A stretch of 64,000 nt of DNA, taken from the NCBI RefSeq assembly GCF_014333525.1, contig NZ_JACSCX010000001.1, positions 1,100,372 through 1,164,371 on the forward strand, in the 5' to 3' direction. Every line of letters begins with the position of its first letter. Position 1 is the first letter of the stretch. Below the pieces are notes generated by a model. It had not been told where the DNA came from. It ran no database searches and worked only from the letters and a program-made list of their open reading frames with translations. The translations under genes were made by a program, and so were the position numbers. Of the stretch, positions 1 to 8,000 are shown piece after piece. Source of the stretch: Hymenobacter puniceus. Its GTDB lineage: Bacteria > Bacteroidota > Bacteroidia > Cytophagales > Hymenobacteraceae.

Positions 1-423
1 CCGCGGCCTCTGCTGCTGCTGCGGGCACTGTGGGCGTATCTGCTGCTGCATGTGTGCCGCTGCCTGCTGCTGTGGCTGCTGCCGCTGGAGCCGCCCGTGG
101 GCCTTGTGCTGCTCCAGGACCCGCTCGTGGACCAGCTGGTTTACGCCGCGCCGGCGCCCATCACCAAGGACCTGTTTTTCTCGGGTCACACGGCTACCGT
201 AGTGCTGCTGGCGCTGGCCGTGGGCCGAGGCCGACTGCGCCGCGGCTTGCTGGCAGCGGCCGGGCTGGTAGGCACGCTAGTGCTGGTGCAGCACGCCCAC
301 TATACTTACGACGTGCTGGCTGCGCCGCTGTTTGCCTGGGGCTGCTACCGTGTGGCTAAGGACCTCACCCCCTGGCCCCCTATCCAAAAGAGAGGGGGAA
401 TTAGCTTTAGAGTTAGAGATTAG
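1..423 (+). CDS. PAP2-like membrane phosphatase / sphingomyelin-synthase-like protein, 5' truncated
   Basis: The frame is open from base 1, so the N-terminus lies outside the window. The visible part is hydrophobic and carries DLFFSGHTA and, about 45 residues later, HYTYDVLAA. These match the C2 and C3 active-site motifs (SGHT and HYxxD) of the PAP2_C family, which moves or removes phosphate head groups on lipids in the membrane. The last 20 or so residues, from about TPWPPIQKRGG, are encoded by the left arm of an intergenic hairpin element (363-396), so the original C-terminus was probably replaced by element sequence. An ATG at 52 exists but is unlikely to be the start, because transmembrane sequence continues upstream. 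Substrate unknown. Confidence 0.72.
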   Translation, partial: PRPLLLLRALWAYLLLHVCRCLLLWLLPLEPPVGLVLLQDPLVDQLVYAAPAPITKDLFFSGHTATVVLLALAVGRGRLRRGLLAAAGLVGTLVLVQHAHYTYDVLAAPLFAWGCYRVAKDLTPWPPIQKRGGISFRVRD

Positions 424-471
424 AAAGCTAGAACTATAGCCCTTCTCTTTTGGCGAGGGGTTGGGGTGAGG
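363..471. repeat. Inverted-repeat element, copy 1 (CCTCACCCC arms)
   Basis: Arms at 363-396 and 440-471 are near-complementary: outer CCTCACCCC / GGGGTGAGG and inner CCAAAAGAGA / TCTCTTTTGG. The loop contains agagttagagattagaaagctagaacta. A related loop occurs in the element at 1275-1433, on the other side of the SDR gene. The left arm is read through as coding sequence by the PAP2-like gene. Confidence 0.75.
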
Positions 472-475
472 TGCT

Positions 476-1261
476 TTACTTCAGGTGCTTTTCGTAGATG
501 CCGGCCGCAATTTTCTCGGTTATCGACTTCGGCACCAGCCCGGTAAGCTTCGAGGAAATCTTGTTCAGCGCGCCCGGAATCAACTCGGCCTCACCGGCCA
601 GCAGCGCCGCAATGCCAGCCTGGGCCACCTGCGCGGGCGTCATGGATACTTTGTTGGCGGTTTCCTGCAGGCCGGCGCTCATGCCAGCACGGTCGGCGAA
701 GTCGGTGGTGGTGGCGCCGGGGCTGAGGCAGGTAACGGACACGCTGGAGTCGCGCAGCTCGTAGCGCAGGCCGCGGGAGAAGCTCAGCAGAAACGCCTTG
801 CTGGCCGCGTAGAGCGTGAGCGTGGGCACCGCCTGGTAGGCAGCGGTGCTCGACACGTTCAGAATGTAGGCTTTGGGCTGCTGGCGCAGCGCTGGCAGCA
901 GGCGGTGCGTGAGGGCCACCGGTACGTGCATGTTCAGCTGCAGCATGTTCTGCTGGTCCTCCAAGGCCAGGTCCTCAAACCGTCCCCACAGGCCGTAGCC
1001 GGCATTATTGACCAGCATAGCCAGCTCCTGCGTCTGGCTGCCGGCCCACTCCGCCACGGTTTCCACGGCGTGCGGCGCGGCTAGGTCTTGCGCCAACACC
1101 GCCGCCTCCACCTTGAATTGCTGCCGCAGCTCCTGGGCTACCTCTTCCAGCTGCGCTGAGGAGCGCGCCACCAGCAGCAGGTTGTAGCCGCGGCGGGCCA
1201 GCTCGGCGGCAAAAGCGCGGCCAATGCCGCGGGAAGCGCCGGTAATGAGAGCAGTAGGCAT
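476..1261 (-). CDS. Short-chain dehydrogenase/reductase (SDR)
   Basis: 261-residue classical SDR, probably a cytoplasmic NAD(P)-dependent oxidoreductase. The Rossmann motif GASRGIG is at residues 8-14, NNAG at 85-88, the catalytic serine region NVSS near 135-138, and the YAASK catalytic Tyr/Lys at 151/155. Length is normal for the family. An Arg at 33-34 after the second strand is compatible with NADP preference (inference). The C-terminal region (ELIPGALNK...) resembles the DltE/YqjQ-like SDR branch. The substrate cannot be read from the sequence. The gene sits alone between two hairpin elements of one type. Confidence 0.9.
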   Translation of the reverse strand: MPTALITGASRGIGRAFAAELARRGYNLLLVARSSAQLEEVAQELRQQFKVEAAVLAQDLAAPHAVETVAEWAGSQTQELAMLVNNAGYGLWGRFEDLALEDQQNMLQLNMHVPVALTHRLLPALRQQPKAYILNVSSTAAYQAVPTLTLYAASKAFLLSFSRGLRYELRDSSVSVTCLSPGATTTDFADRAGMSAGLQETANKVSMTPAQVAQAGIAALLAGEAELIPGALNKISSKLTGLVPKSITEKIAAGIYEKHLK

Positions 1262-1274
1262 GTAGTGGGGTGGT

Positions 1275-1433
1275 TTAGAGCTAAAAGCTCCCCTTCTTTT
1301 TCAAGGAGGGGTGGCCGAAGGCCGGGGTGGTAAACTAGAGTTAGAAAGCTAGAGCTAGTTGTCGTTCAATGATTGAACCACCCCGGCCTTCGGCCACCCC
1401 TCCTTGAAAAAGAAGGGGAGCTTTTAGCTCTAA
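1275..1433. repeat. 57-bp perfect inverted repeat, copy 2 of the loop-sharing element
   Basis: Arms 1275-1331 and 1377-1433 are exact reverse complements over 57 bases, with a 45-base spacer. The spacer contains tagagttagaaagctagagcta, close to the loop of the element at 363-471. The element fills the space between the starts/ends of two minus-strand genes. It has no coding capacity and no long T-run, so it looks like a MITE-like or REP-like element and not a simple terminator, although its transcript would fold into a very stable hairpin. Confidence 0.85.
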
Positions 1434-1450
1434 TCCTGGTTCAACCCAGC

Positions 1451-2266
1451 TTACTTCACTAAGTGCAGAAACCGCAGATAGAACGGTGTGGGGCTGTTTT
1501 CGTGCTTGGGCTGGTACTTGCCGGCCACGATGGGCACGTACATCACGCGGCGACGCGACACCTCCCCCACCAGCGGCGACTGGGCCACGCGGTGCCACAT
1601 ACGGCCGTCGTGCACGGTCAGGTCGCCGGGCTCGGTTTCCACGGCTATTTCGTGCGGATCGGGGCCTACGTCTTTGTAGTACTTCTTGCGAAACAGCATG
1701 TCGCGCAGCGGCTGGTGGTGGGTGCCCGGAATCAAACGCAGGCCGCCGTTGGTGGCGGGCGTGCCGTCGAGGTGGAAGCCTACGTTGAGCATGGGGCCGA
1801 TGCGCTTGCCGTAGAATACGTCGCGCAGCGAGTCGGTGTGCCAGCCCATCTGCGAAAACTCCGAGCCCGGCACGTTCACGTAGTGGTTGATGACGAGGCC
1901 ATCCTTTTCATTGACGCCAACGCGGCCACCCGGCGCTTCGAGCAGCGGAAACAGAGCCCGAAACCGGGCATCCTGCAGAAATTCGGCCAGCACCGGGCTG
2001 TAGTGCGAGGCAAAGGCGAAGCGCTGCACGATGGGCGAGCCATCCACGTCTTTGCCGTATTTGATGGGCACACCGTTCACTTTCTGCACCCCTTCGGCCA
2101 GCCATTGCTGCTGTACAGCTTCGGTGGCGCGCAGTAGCTCCTGTACCTGCTCGGGGCTGGCGAAGGCGCGAAAGTGCAGGAAGCCGTGTTGTCGAAAAAA
2201 GGCCTGTTGCTCGGCAGTGAGCGTGGCTCCTAGCGTAAACCGCGGATAAGATTTCAAGGAAGTCAT
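1451..2266 (-). CDS. Phytanoyl-CoA dioxygenase (PhyH) family protein
   Basis: 271 residues from the ATG at 2266. The family is non-haem Fe(II)/2-oxoglutarate oxygenases that hydroxylate lipids or small metabolites. The facial triad is visible: H143-x-D145 in MGWHTDSLR and the distal His at about 225 in MWHRVAQS, followed by the Arg cluster SRRR that binds 2-oxoglutarate. GTHHQP and PGDLTVHDGRMW are typical surrounding segments. I choose 2266 over an ATG at 2341 because a TATCTTTG -7 box at 2303-2310 (minus strand) lies between them and because the extra 25 residues look non-family. Substrate unknown. Confidence 0.85.
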   Translation of the reverse strand: MTSLKSYPRFTLGATLTAEQQAFFRQHGFLHFRAFASPEQVQELLRATEAVQQQWLAEGVQKVNGVPIKYGKDVDGSPIVQRFAFASHYSPVLAEFLQDARFRALFPLLEAPGGRVGVNEKDGLVINHYVNVPGSEFSQMGWHTDSLRDVFYGKRIGPMLNVGFHLDGTPATNGGLRLIPGTHHQPLRDMLFRKKYYKDVGPDPHEIAVETEPGDLTVHDGRMWHRVAQSPLVGEVSRRRVMYVPIVAGKYQPKHENSPTPFYLRFLHLVK

Positions 2267-2302
2267 AATAACCCAGGCCGCCTGAAAGCAGGCCTGCGAA
2301 GG

Positions 2303-2310
2303 CAAAGATA
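2303..2310 (-). promoter_or_regulatory. Bacteroidota -7 box for the PhyH gene
   Basis: Minus-strand TATCTTTG matches the TAnnTTTG consensus and ends 36 bases before the ATG at 2266. No clear -33 TTTG is visible upstream. It decides the start choice for the PhyH gene. Confidence 0.5.
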
Positions 2311-2455
2311 CAAGGGGAAGGCGGCGCCTTGGATGCGCCACGCAAAACGCAGCCCCGACCGGGCCGCTAAGCTGCAGTCAGCAGCGTGAAGAACAAGTGA
2401 ATAGCAACCGGGCCGCGGCACGGAGGTTTTCGCCGAGCCTCGTACCTTCGCCAGT

Positions 2456-3274
2456 ATGCCTGGCTCTCAGTTACTCCCGTTTTCGTTGCGCTGGCCGCTC
2501 TGGGCACTGGCGGGAGTATTGCTGACTACCGAAGCCACCGCCCAAACGCCCCCCGCTACCCGGCTAATACCGTTCCGGCAGGGCCGCCGCTTCGGCTACG
2601 CCGACGTCTCGCGCCGCCTAGTGCTTCCGGCCGCCTACGACGATGCCGGCCCCATGGTGAACGAAGTGGCCTGGGTGCGCCAAGGCGCGCTCTACGGCTA
2701 CATTGATGGCAGCGGCAACCCCGTAACGCCGGTGCAGTACAGCGCCGCCAGCAGCTTCGGGCCCAACAACCGCGCCACTGTAGTACTGGCCGCCGACACC
2801 TTCGCCATCGGCCCCGACGGCCAGCGCCAAACCACGCCCGCCGAGCCTGCTCCCGAAACCGACTACCTGGAGCAGGGCGACTTGGTGCGCCGCCAGGGCA
2901 AGGTGGGCTTCCGCTTCACAAGCGGCTCCAGTACCGTGGTGCCAGCCGAGTACGACGAAATCCGGGACCTACACCACGACGGCCTGCTGCTGGTGCGCCA
3001 GGGCGCCAAGTGGGGCGTGCTCAACGCCAAAGGCCGCCTCACACTGCCCTTGGAGTACGATGCCATCCAAGCCACGGCAGCCAACGGCTTCGTGCTGCCG
3101 GTGGTGGAGCAAGCCGGCCGCTTCGGCTACCTCGGCCCCGACGGCAAGCTCCTGACGCCCATCAAATACGCCACCGCCGCGCCCTTCGTGCAGGATGTGG
3201 CCCGCGTCACCACCGCCACCGGCCAGCCCGGCTACCTCGACAGTCGCGGCCGGGAATTCTGGGACGACAAGTAG
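2456..3274 (+). CDS. Exported WG-repeat protein
   Basis: 272 residues with a signal peptide (about 1-29, ending TEATAQ), so probably periplasmic or outer-membrane associated. The rest is five or six degenerate WG-type repeats of about 35 residues, each with a G[F/W]GY or GVLN-type core (FGYADVS near 46, YGYIDGSGN near 80, WGVLNAKGR near 186, FGYLGPDGK near 223, PGYLDSRG near 258), followed by a P-x-x-YD segment. WG repeats are thought to form beta-propeller-like binding scaffolds; no enzymatic motif is seen. A TACCTTCG box at 2443-2450 sits just before the ATG, which would give a very short leader. Confidence 0.85.
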   Translation: MPGSQLLPFSLRWPLWALAGVLLTTEATAQTPPATRLIPFRQGRRFGYADVSRRLVLPAAYDDAGPMVNEVAWVRQGALYGYIDGSGNPVTPVQYSAASSFGPNNRATVVLAADTFAIGPDGQRQTTPAEPAPETDYLEQGDLVRRQGKVGFRFTSGSSTVVPAEYDEIRDLHHDGLLLVRQGAKWGVLNAKGRLTLPLEYDAIQATAANGFVLPVVEQAGRFGYLGPDGKLLTPIKYATAAPFVQDVARVTTATGQPGYLDSRGREFWDDK

Positions 3275-3280
3275 GCGTGG

Positions 3281-3367
3281 CTGTGGCCCGGACTTCAGGC
3301 CGTAGCCCGTCGGTACCGCGCAATTTATCGGGCTTCAACGGGCTGCAAATTGAAGTCCGGGCCACAG
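3281..3367. repeat. Inverted-repeat element with GGCCCGGACTTC arms
   Basis: The 17-base arms at 3281-3297 and 3351-3367 are exact reverse complements (CTGTGGCCCGGACTTCA / TGAAGTCCGGGCCACAG). A second inner pair gtagcccg / cgggct strengthens the fold. It lies 7 bases after the WG-repeat stop codon and has no T-tract, so it may be an element that doubles as a transcription end. Confidence 0.7.
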
Positions 3368-3438
3368 GCCGGCGCCGCCCGCAATAATGCGGCGCGGAAA
3401 GCGTATTTTTCAGGAGCTATCCTTTTTACCTCCTATCT

Positions 3439-4173
3439 ATGCTACCGCTGCCTATCCTCAACGTACACCTGCAGCCCTGCTCCGAAAACTGGCAGCAGAT
3501 GATGCCCACCGCCCAGGGCCGCCACTGCGCCAGTTGCCAACGAACGGTCGTCGATTTCACTGATAAGACGCAAACGGACCTCGAAGCCGCCCGCGACGCT
3601 GCCCCCAACGGCCGCCTGTGCGGCCGGTTTCGGGCAGAGCAGCTGGCCCACCCGCCGCGCCTGCGCCCAAAGCTGCGGCGGTTTCTAGTGGCGCTGGTGC
3701 TGGTCTGCGGGCTGGGGCTGACGAGTGGGGAGGCGTGGGCGCAGGTGCGGAAAGTCGAGCTTAACACCCGATTCAAACCTACTACCGAACTACAGCTTTT
3801 AACACCTGAAGATTTTAGCCCTTTGTCTCTGACAGAGGCTGGCCAACAGCCCAAGCAGCACGAGCAGATATTTCTGGGAATATATGTTGAGCAAATGCCC
3901 TCATTTCCTGGTGGGCAGGATTCACTGACGGCTTACCTGAAAAGAAATCTGCACTACCCTGATTCCACCCCCGACGAAGGCAAGGTGTTCATTAGTTTCG
4001 TCATCACAAAAACCGGGCACATCGCGCAAGCCAAAGTGTTGAAAGGTGTCACTCCAACTCTGGATGCTGAAGCGTTGCGGGTGGTGCGACAAATGCCCCG
4101 CTGGATCCAGCCACCCCGGCAGCACCCGATAGAAGTGAGCTATACGCTGCCCATCACATTCAGCCAGAAATAG
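3439..4173 (+). CDS. Energy transducer TonB-domain protein with N-terminal Cys motif
   Basis: 244 residues. The N-terminal part (1-75) is soluble and carries C14, then H29-C30-x2-C33 and C61, with W18 and VVDF, a small Cys/His module seen in many Bacteroidota TonB or carboxypeptidase-like proteins. A single membrane segment follows at about 81-99, then a periplasmic stretch with MPSFPGGQDSLTAYLKRNL and a TonB C-terminal domain (GKVFISFVITKTGHI...VLKGVTPTLDAEALRVV). TonB C-domains deliver inner-membrane energy to outer-membrane receptors or serve as protein-interaction modules. The orientation predicts the Cys module in the cytoplasm, where it could bind metal or sense redox state (inference). 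A second TonB-like gene begins two bases after its stop. Confidence 0.85.
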   Translation: MLPLPILNVHLQPCSENWQQMMPTAQGRHCASCQRTVVDFTDKTQTDLEAARDAAPNGRLCGRFRAEQLAHPPRLRPKLRRFLVALVLVCGLGLTSGEAWAQVRKVELNTRFKPTTELQLLTPEDFSPLSLTEAGQQPKQHEQIFLGIYVEQMPSFPGGQDSLTAYLKRNLHYPDSTPDEGKVFISFVITKTGHIAQAKVLKGVTPTLDAEALRVVRQMPRWIQPPRQHPIEVSYTLPITFSQK

Positions 4174-4175
4174 CC

Positions 4176-4700
4176 GTGAAACTGCTGCTACTTGTGCCAC
4201 TGACGCTGCTACTCCACCATCAACCCACCGCTGCCCAAACAGCCACGGCCACGGTTGGTACAACTCGGCCCTATTTGTTGACATTCCCAACTGGCCCGAC
4301 TCCCTATCCCTCTCTACCATCCCCGGGCCGTGTAGGACACATCGACCAAATGCCCGTATTGCAAGGCGGCGCCGATGCTTTGCGCTGCTTCCTCTACCAA
4401 AATACCCAACTCAGCCCGCTAAAGAATGACTACCCATCTGGGAAAGTGTTTGTTGGATTCATCATCGATACTACGGGGCAGGTACGAAAAGCGCGGATTC
4501 TGCAAGGCCTACACCCGGCCCTGGATGCCGAAGCCCTGCGGCTGGCGAACCTGCTGAGCGGACGCTTCACGCCCGGACAACACAACCAGCAGCGGGTTGC
4601 CGTTCCGTTCACTCTCCCGATTCCATTTCCGACAGTAGCTCCTGCTGGCAGAAAACAGCGGAAGCGCTGCGCCTCATCTTTTACTGCCAATACCCGTTGA
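4176..4700 (+). CDS. Secreted TonB C-terminal-domain protein
   Basis: 174 residues from a GTG start two bases after the preceding TonB gene, so the two are surely co-transcribed. A signal peptide spans about 1-20 (LLLLVPLTLLLHHQPTAAQ). The body carries MPVLQGGADALRCFLYQN and GKVFVGFIIDTTGQVRKARILQG..LDAEALRL, a clear but shorter copy of the TonB C-terminal fold of its neighbour, without the N-terminal Cys module. It looks like a duplicated domain made into a free periplasmic protein. The tail after about residue 150 is basic and unlike the family. Confidence 0.75.
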   Translation: MKLLLLVPLTLLLHHQPTAAQTATATVGTTRPYLLTFPTGPTPYPSLPSPGRVGHIDQMPVLQGGADALRCFLYQNTQLSPLKNDYPSGKVFVGFIIDTTGQVRKARILQGLHPALDAEALRLANLLSGRFTPGQHNQQRVAVPFTLPIPFPTVAPAGRKQRKRCASSFTANTR

Positions 4701-4759
4701 GGTAAGCAAAACCTTCCTATTTTCCCCGACCCGATTCCTAACCCAACCGCGCCCGCTCT

Positions 4760-6316
4760 ATGGTTTTCACGCCCAGCCCCATGCTTCTCAAGCTGCTTTA
4801 CACCCGCGGCAGCCTGCACAATACGCCCGAAGGCGTGGCCTTCAGCATTAAAAACCGCCTCGACACGGTGCGCATCACCCGCATCGACCACGTGCAGCTG
4901 GATGGCGTGAAGATTGGCGTGGAGCAGATTGCGCTGGACCTGGGTGAAGGCGACGTACGGCCCGCCACCGTCTTCAACGCCGACAGCGCCGGCTTCACGC
5001 TGCCCGTCGGCCAGGCTGCCACCTTCCACCTCGCCACCGAGCACCTGAAAGAAGGCTTGCACACGGTGCAGGTGCAGTTTGCCGCCGACCCCTTCGGCGA
5101 CCTGAACGTGGAGGTGGAAGACGCCATTGCCGCCCAGCCCGACAAGCGCACCCGCATTCCGCGCTCCGACCAGGACGACTACTCCGACGATGCCATCCGG
5201 GCGCGGCAGCAGTTCGCCGAGGAGTTTTCGGGGCAGGAGTTCCAGCACCTCAAGCACTACTCCTTCGATGCCCACGACCTGCAGGGCAACTGCGAGCATT
5301 TCACGGGCGTGGCCCAGATTCCGGTGGGGCTGGCTGGGCCGCTGCGCGTAAACGGGGAGCATGCCGACGGCGAGTTTTTGATTCCGATGGCTACCACCGA
5401 AGGCACCCTGGTAGCCAGCTACAACCGTGGCATTCAGCTGCTCAACCTCTGCGGCGGCGTGAAGTGCACCGTCATTGGCGACGCCATGCAGCGGGCCCCG
5501 GTGTTCGTGTTCGATGATGCCCGCGGCGCGCGCGACTTCGGCAAGTGGGTGGAAGAGAATATCGACCAGATCCGGCCCGAGGCGGAAAGCACCTCCCGCG
5601 TGGCCAAGCTGCAGTACATCGATACCTATCTGAGCAATAAGTTCGCCTTCCTGCGCTTCAACTACAGCACGGGCGACGCGGCAGGCCAGAACATGGTGGG
5701 CCGCGCCACATTTGCCGCCTGCTCCTGGATTCTGGAAAACTACAAGGGCGCGCCCATCCGCCACTTCTACCTGGAGTCCAACTTTGCCACCGACAAAAAA
5801 GCCTCCCAGATTAACGTGATGCGCACCCGCGGCAAGCGCGTGGTGGCGGAGGCCGTCATCAAGCGCGACATTCTGCAGCAGCGAATGCGCGTGACGCCCG
5901 AGCAGCTGGCCTACCACGGGCAGGTCAGCAACGTGGGGGCTTTTTTATCGGGAGCCAACAACAACGGCGCCCACTCTGCCAACGGCATTACGGCCCTGTT
6001 CATTGCCACCGGCCAGGACGTGGCCAACGTGTCGGAATCCTCGGCCGGCGTGCTCTATTCCGAAGTCACGCCCGAAGGCGACCTGTACATCAGCATCACC
6101 ATCCCGAGCCTGATTGTGGCCACGCACGGCGGTGGCACCGGTTTGGCCACCCAAAACGAGTGCCTGCGCATGCTGAACTGCGTGGGCCGCGGCACCGTGA
6201 ATAAATTCGCCGAAATAGTGGCCGGTGTGGTGCTGGCCGGTGAGCTAAGCTTAGGCTCTGCCATCAGCAGCTCCGATTGGGTAAGCAGCCACGAACAGTA
6301 CGGCCGCAACCGGTAG
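4760..6316 (+). CDS. Hydroxymethylglutaryl-CoA reductase with N-terminal extension
   Basis: 518 residues. HMG-CoA reductase makes mevalonate from HMG-CoA with NADPH, the committed step of the mevalonate route to isoprenoids. Visible signatures: NCEHFTGVAQIPVGLAGPL, TTEGTLVAS with the catalytic Glu near 214, GDAAGQNMV, the Lys of ATDKKAS, GANNNGAHSANGITALFIA, GQDVANV with the catalytic Asp, THGGGTGL, and a C-terminal SSH (catalytic His) as in class I enzymes. Residues 1 to about 125 are an added, beta-rich looking domain, not the membrane anchor of eukaryotic enzymes; its role is unknown. A second ATG at 4781 could also serve. It stands alone, not in a mevalonate operon. Confidence 0.9.
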   Translation: MVFTPSPMLLKLLYTRGSLHNTPEGVAFSIKNRLDTVRITRIDHVQLDGVKIGVEQIALDLGEGDVRPATVFNADSAGFTLPVGQAATFHLATEHLKEGLHTVQVQFAADPFGDLNVEVEDAIAAQPDKRTRIPRSDQDDYSDDAIRARQQFAEEFSGQEFQHLKHYSFDAHDLQGNCEHFTGVAQIPVGLAGPLRVNGEHADGEFLIPMATTEGTLVASYNRGIQLLNLCGGVKCTVIGDAMQRAPVFVFDDARGARDFGKWVEENIDQIRPEAESTSRVAKLQYIDTYLSNKFAFLRFNYSTGDAAGQNMVGRATFAACSWILENYKGAPIRHFYLESNFATDKKASQINVMRTRGKRVVAEAVIKRDILQQRMRVTPEQLAYHGQVSNVGAFLSGANNNGAHSANGITALFIATGQDVANVSESSAGVLYSEVTPEGDLYISITIPSLIVATHGGGTGLATQNECLRMLNCVGRGTVNKFAEIVAGVVLAGELSLGSAISSSDWVSSHEQYGRNR

Positions 6317-6376
6317 CGGCAAGGTGCTGGCGCCTTATCTGGGTGATGTCCAAAAAGTCGTTTAAAGCCTACTGAA

Positions 6377-6483
6377 CGTCATGCTGAGCGAAGGCGCAGC
6401 CGCAGTCGAAGCATCTCTACCGCTTCGCTGCAATGGTAACCTAAGGAAGCGGCAGAGATGCTTCGGCAAGCTCAGCATGACCG
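6377..6483. repeat. Dispersed GTCATGC-type inverted repeat, copy A
   Basis: Outer arms TCATGCTGAG (6379-6388) and CTCAGCATGA (6471-6480), inner arms CGAAGCATCTCT / GGCAGAGATGCTTCGG. The left arm carries extra sequence (gcgaaggcgcagccgcagt) relative to the right. Similar outer and inner motifs recur at 11192, 22776, 26580 and 35238. Confidence 0.8.
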
Positions 6484-6594
6484 TTTTGTAGTTTTCAGAC
6501 ACAACATAGTAGCCATGCGCCCTAATCATTCATTTTAGTGAAATCCGACTCTATTTCTCAAGCAGTTACTTTCGGGGCCGTGGCTTATTCAGCC

Positions 6595-7341
6595 ATGAAA
6601 CGCCTTGCCAGCCTGCTCGTTATACTGCCGCTTGGTACTGGCTTGTGCCAGGCCCAGGCCGGCATGAACTCCTACGACATGGCCGACATCACGCGCGGCC
6701 GGCCTACCTCCACACGCAACCTCAACCAGAGCAGCGCCGACAAGGAAGCCGCCATTGCGGGCACGCCCATCCTTGGCTACCTCAACCAGGGCTGGAATGT
6801 CGGCACCTTGCAAACGCTGGATGCCCAGCCCGGCCCGGTAGCCGGTCTGCGCTATAACCTAAAGCTGCAGTGGCTGGAAGTGCAGGATGCCACCGTGCCG
6901 GGAGGCGTGCGGGTGTATCCAGCGGGCAGCCTGAAAGGCTTCACACTGGTACCGGCCGCCGGCCAGACCCCGCGGGTTTTTCTCGACTACAAGTACCGTA
7001 GCACCGGCAGCGGCTCGGGCCGGGGCTATCTGGAGGAGCTAAACCACGTCGGCGACCTGCGCCTGCTGGTGCGCCACACCTTTGAGGAGCGCCCCGAGGA
7101 GATAAACCCGGCTCTGAATACGGTAGTGCGGCCAGCCCAGCAGATGCAGGCTTCCAGCCTGTTCTACACCGCTCCTAGCCAGCCTGGCCTAGCTCAGCAA
7201 CTGCAGCTAGACCGCCGAAGCGTGTTGCGTATGTGCCACAACCACGCGCCGAAGCTGGAAGCCTACGCGAAAGAAAAGAACCTCGATTACACCAACCTGA
7301 ATCATGTACTGCAGATGGTAGAGTTCTGCAACCTGCAGTAG
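6595..7341 (+). CDS. Secreted protein of unknown function
   Basis: 248 residues from the ATG at 6595, chosen because it opens directly into a signal peptide (MKRLASLLVILPLGTGLCQAQA); an in-frame GTG at 6538 would put 19 polar residues ahead of it. The mature part has no motif I recognise. It starts with a Ser/Thr/Asn-rich segment, continues with a predicted beta-rich region (GLRYNLKLQWLEVQDATVPGGVRVYP) and ends with a helical segment containing two Cys (MCHNHAPKLEAYAKEKN, FCNLQ). The last part resembles C-terminal regions of uncharacterised Hymenobacter periplasmic proteins. A strong bidirectional terminator follows. Confidence 0.75.
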   Translation: MKRLASLLVILPLGTGLCQAQAGMNSYDMADITRGRPTSTRNLNQSSADKEAAIAGTPILGYLNQGWNVGTLQTLDAQPGPVAGLRYNLKLQWLEVQDATVPGGVRVYPAGSLKGFTLVPAAGQTPRVFLDYKYRSTGSGSGRGYLEELNHVGDLRLLVRHTFEERPEEINPALNTVVRPAQQMQASSLFYTAPSQPGLAQQLQLDRRSVLRMCHNHAPKLEAYAKEKNLDYTNLNHVLQMVEFCNLQ

Positions 7342-7377
7342 CAAAACGGTTGAATAGCTGATACAAGCAATTTTGCT

Positions 7378-7425
7378 CCATCAAAAAAGCCGCCGCTATC
7401 CAGATAGCGGCGGCTTTTTTGATGG
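7378..7425. terminator. Bidirectional factor-independent terminator
   Basis: 22-base exact arms (7378-7399 and 7404-7425) around a CCAG loop: a GCCGCCGCTAT stem with A6 on one side and T6 on the other. It serves the plus-strand gene ending at 7341 and the minus-strand lipoprotein gene ending at 7438. Confidence 0.9.
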
Positions 7426-7437
7426 GGCTGCGGAATG

Positions 7438-7962
7438 CTACAGCGGGTCGGCAGTTACCTTGAACTTGGAATCGGAGCGGAGTGTGAGCTCCCGCGCTAC
7501 GTTGCCACGCAGCGTCACCTCGGTGTAGAGCGTGTAGCTGGGGGCTTTCAGGTACTTGTCGAGCTTGGTGTTGCTGGACTGTAGCTCGATGCTGGAAACA
7601 CCCATCGGAACGTTGTCAAGCGCAGCCAGCGGCACTTTGTCGTTTTGGTCGGTGCCGATGGAAATTTTGATGCTCCGCAGAAAGTTGAAGTTTTCGGCAG
7701 CAGGATCGGTGATGGTAAGCGTCAGCTTGGTCAGGCTCACGTCCTTTACCAGGTCGGCGCTGGTATTGTTGTTTTTGAAATTCTCCTGTGAGCGTGCCGG
7801 CACGGCTATCGGAGAAATGAAAGGAGGCGTCACCAAGCCGCTGGCCGGAATCTTGATGTTCTGCGAATCCGAGATTTCGAAGGTCAACAACTCATTTACC
7901 TTCTTGCAGCCGGAGCCAACCAGCAGTGCCAACAGGGGCAATAGAAACAGTACTTTTTTCAT
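7438..7962 (-). CDS. Lipoprotein of unknown function, paralogue 1
   Basis: 174 residues with a lipoprotein signal (VGSGC, Cys19), so membrane-anchored in the periplasm or on the cell surface. Mature sequence is beta-rich with no known motif. Residues about 95-165 align with the neighbouring lipoprotein encoded at 8043-8585: NFNFLRSIKISI / NFDFLRQLTWYI, then LDNVPMG / LPDVPLG, then LDKYLKAPSYTL / LLNYLRSDQYFL. The two are therefore tandem paralogues. A TATCTTCG -7 box lies at 7981-7988 on the minus strand. Confidence 0.8.
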   Translation of the reverse strand: MKKVLFLLPLLALLVGSGCKKVNELLTFEISDSQNIKIPASGLVTPPFISPIAVPARSQENFKNNNTSADLVKDVSLTKLTLTITDPAAENFNFLRSIKISIGTDQNDKVPLAALDNVPMGVSSIELQSSNTKLDKYLKAPSYTLYTEVTLRGNVARELTLRSDSKFKVTADPL

Positions 7963-7980
7963 GGCAGTTGAATTTTACCC

Positions 7981-7988
7981 CGAAGATA
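7981..7988 (-). promoter_or_regulatory. -7 box for lipoprotein paralogue 1
   Basis: Minus-strand TATCTTCG, 18 bases before the ATG at 7962; a one-base variant of TAnnTTTG. It suggests this paralogue has its own promoter. Confidence 0.4.
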
Positions 7989-8000
7989 CAAAACCATCCA

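Noticed and set aside
4430..5917. Minus-strand open frame of 495 codons
   Set aside because: It lies antisense to the HMG-CoA reductase core. Its His/Val/Gly-rich sequence is typical of the reverse frame of GC-rich genes, and it has no recognisable domain.
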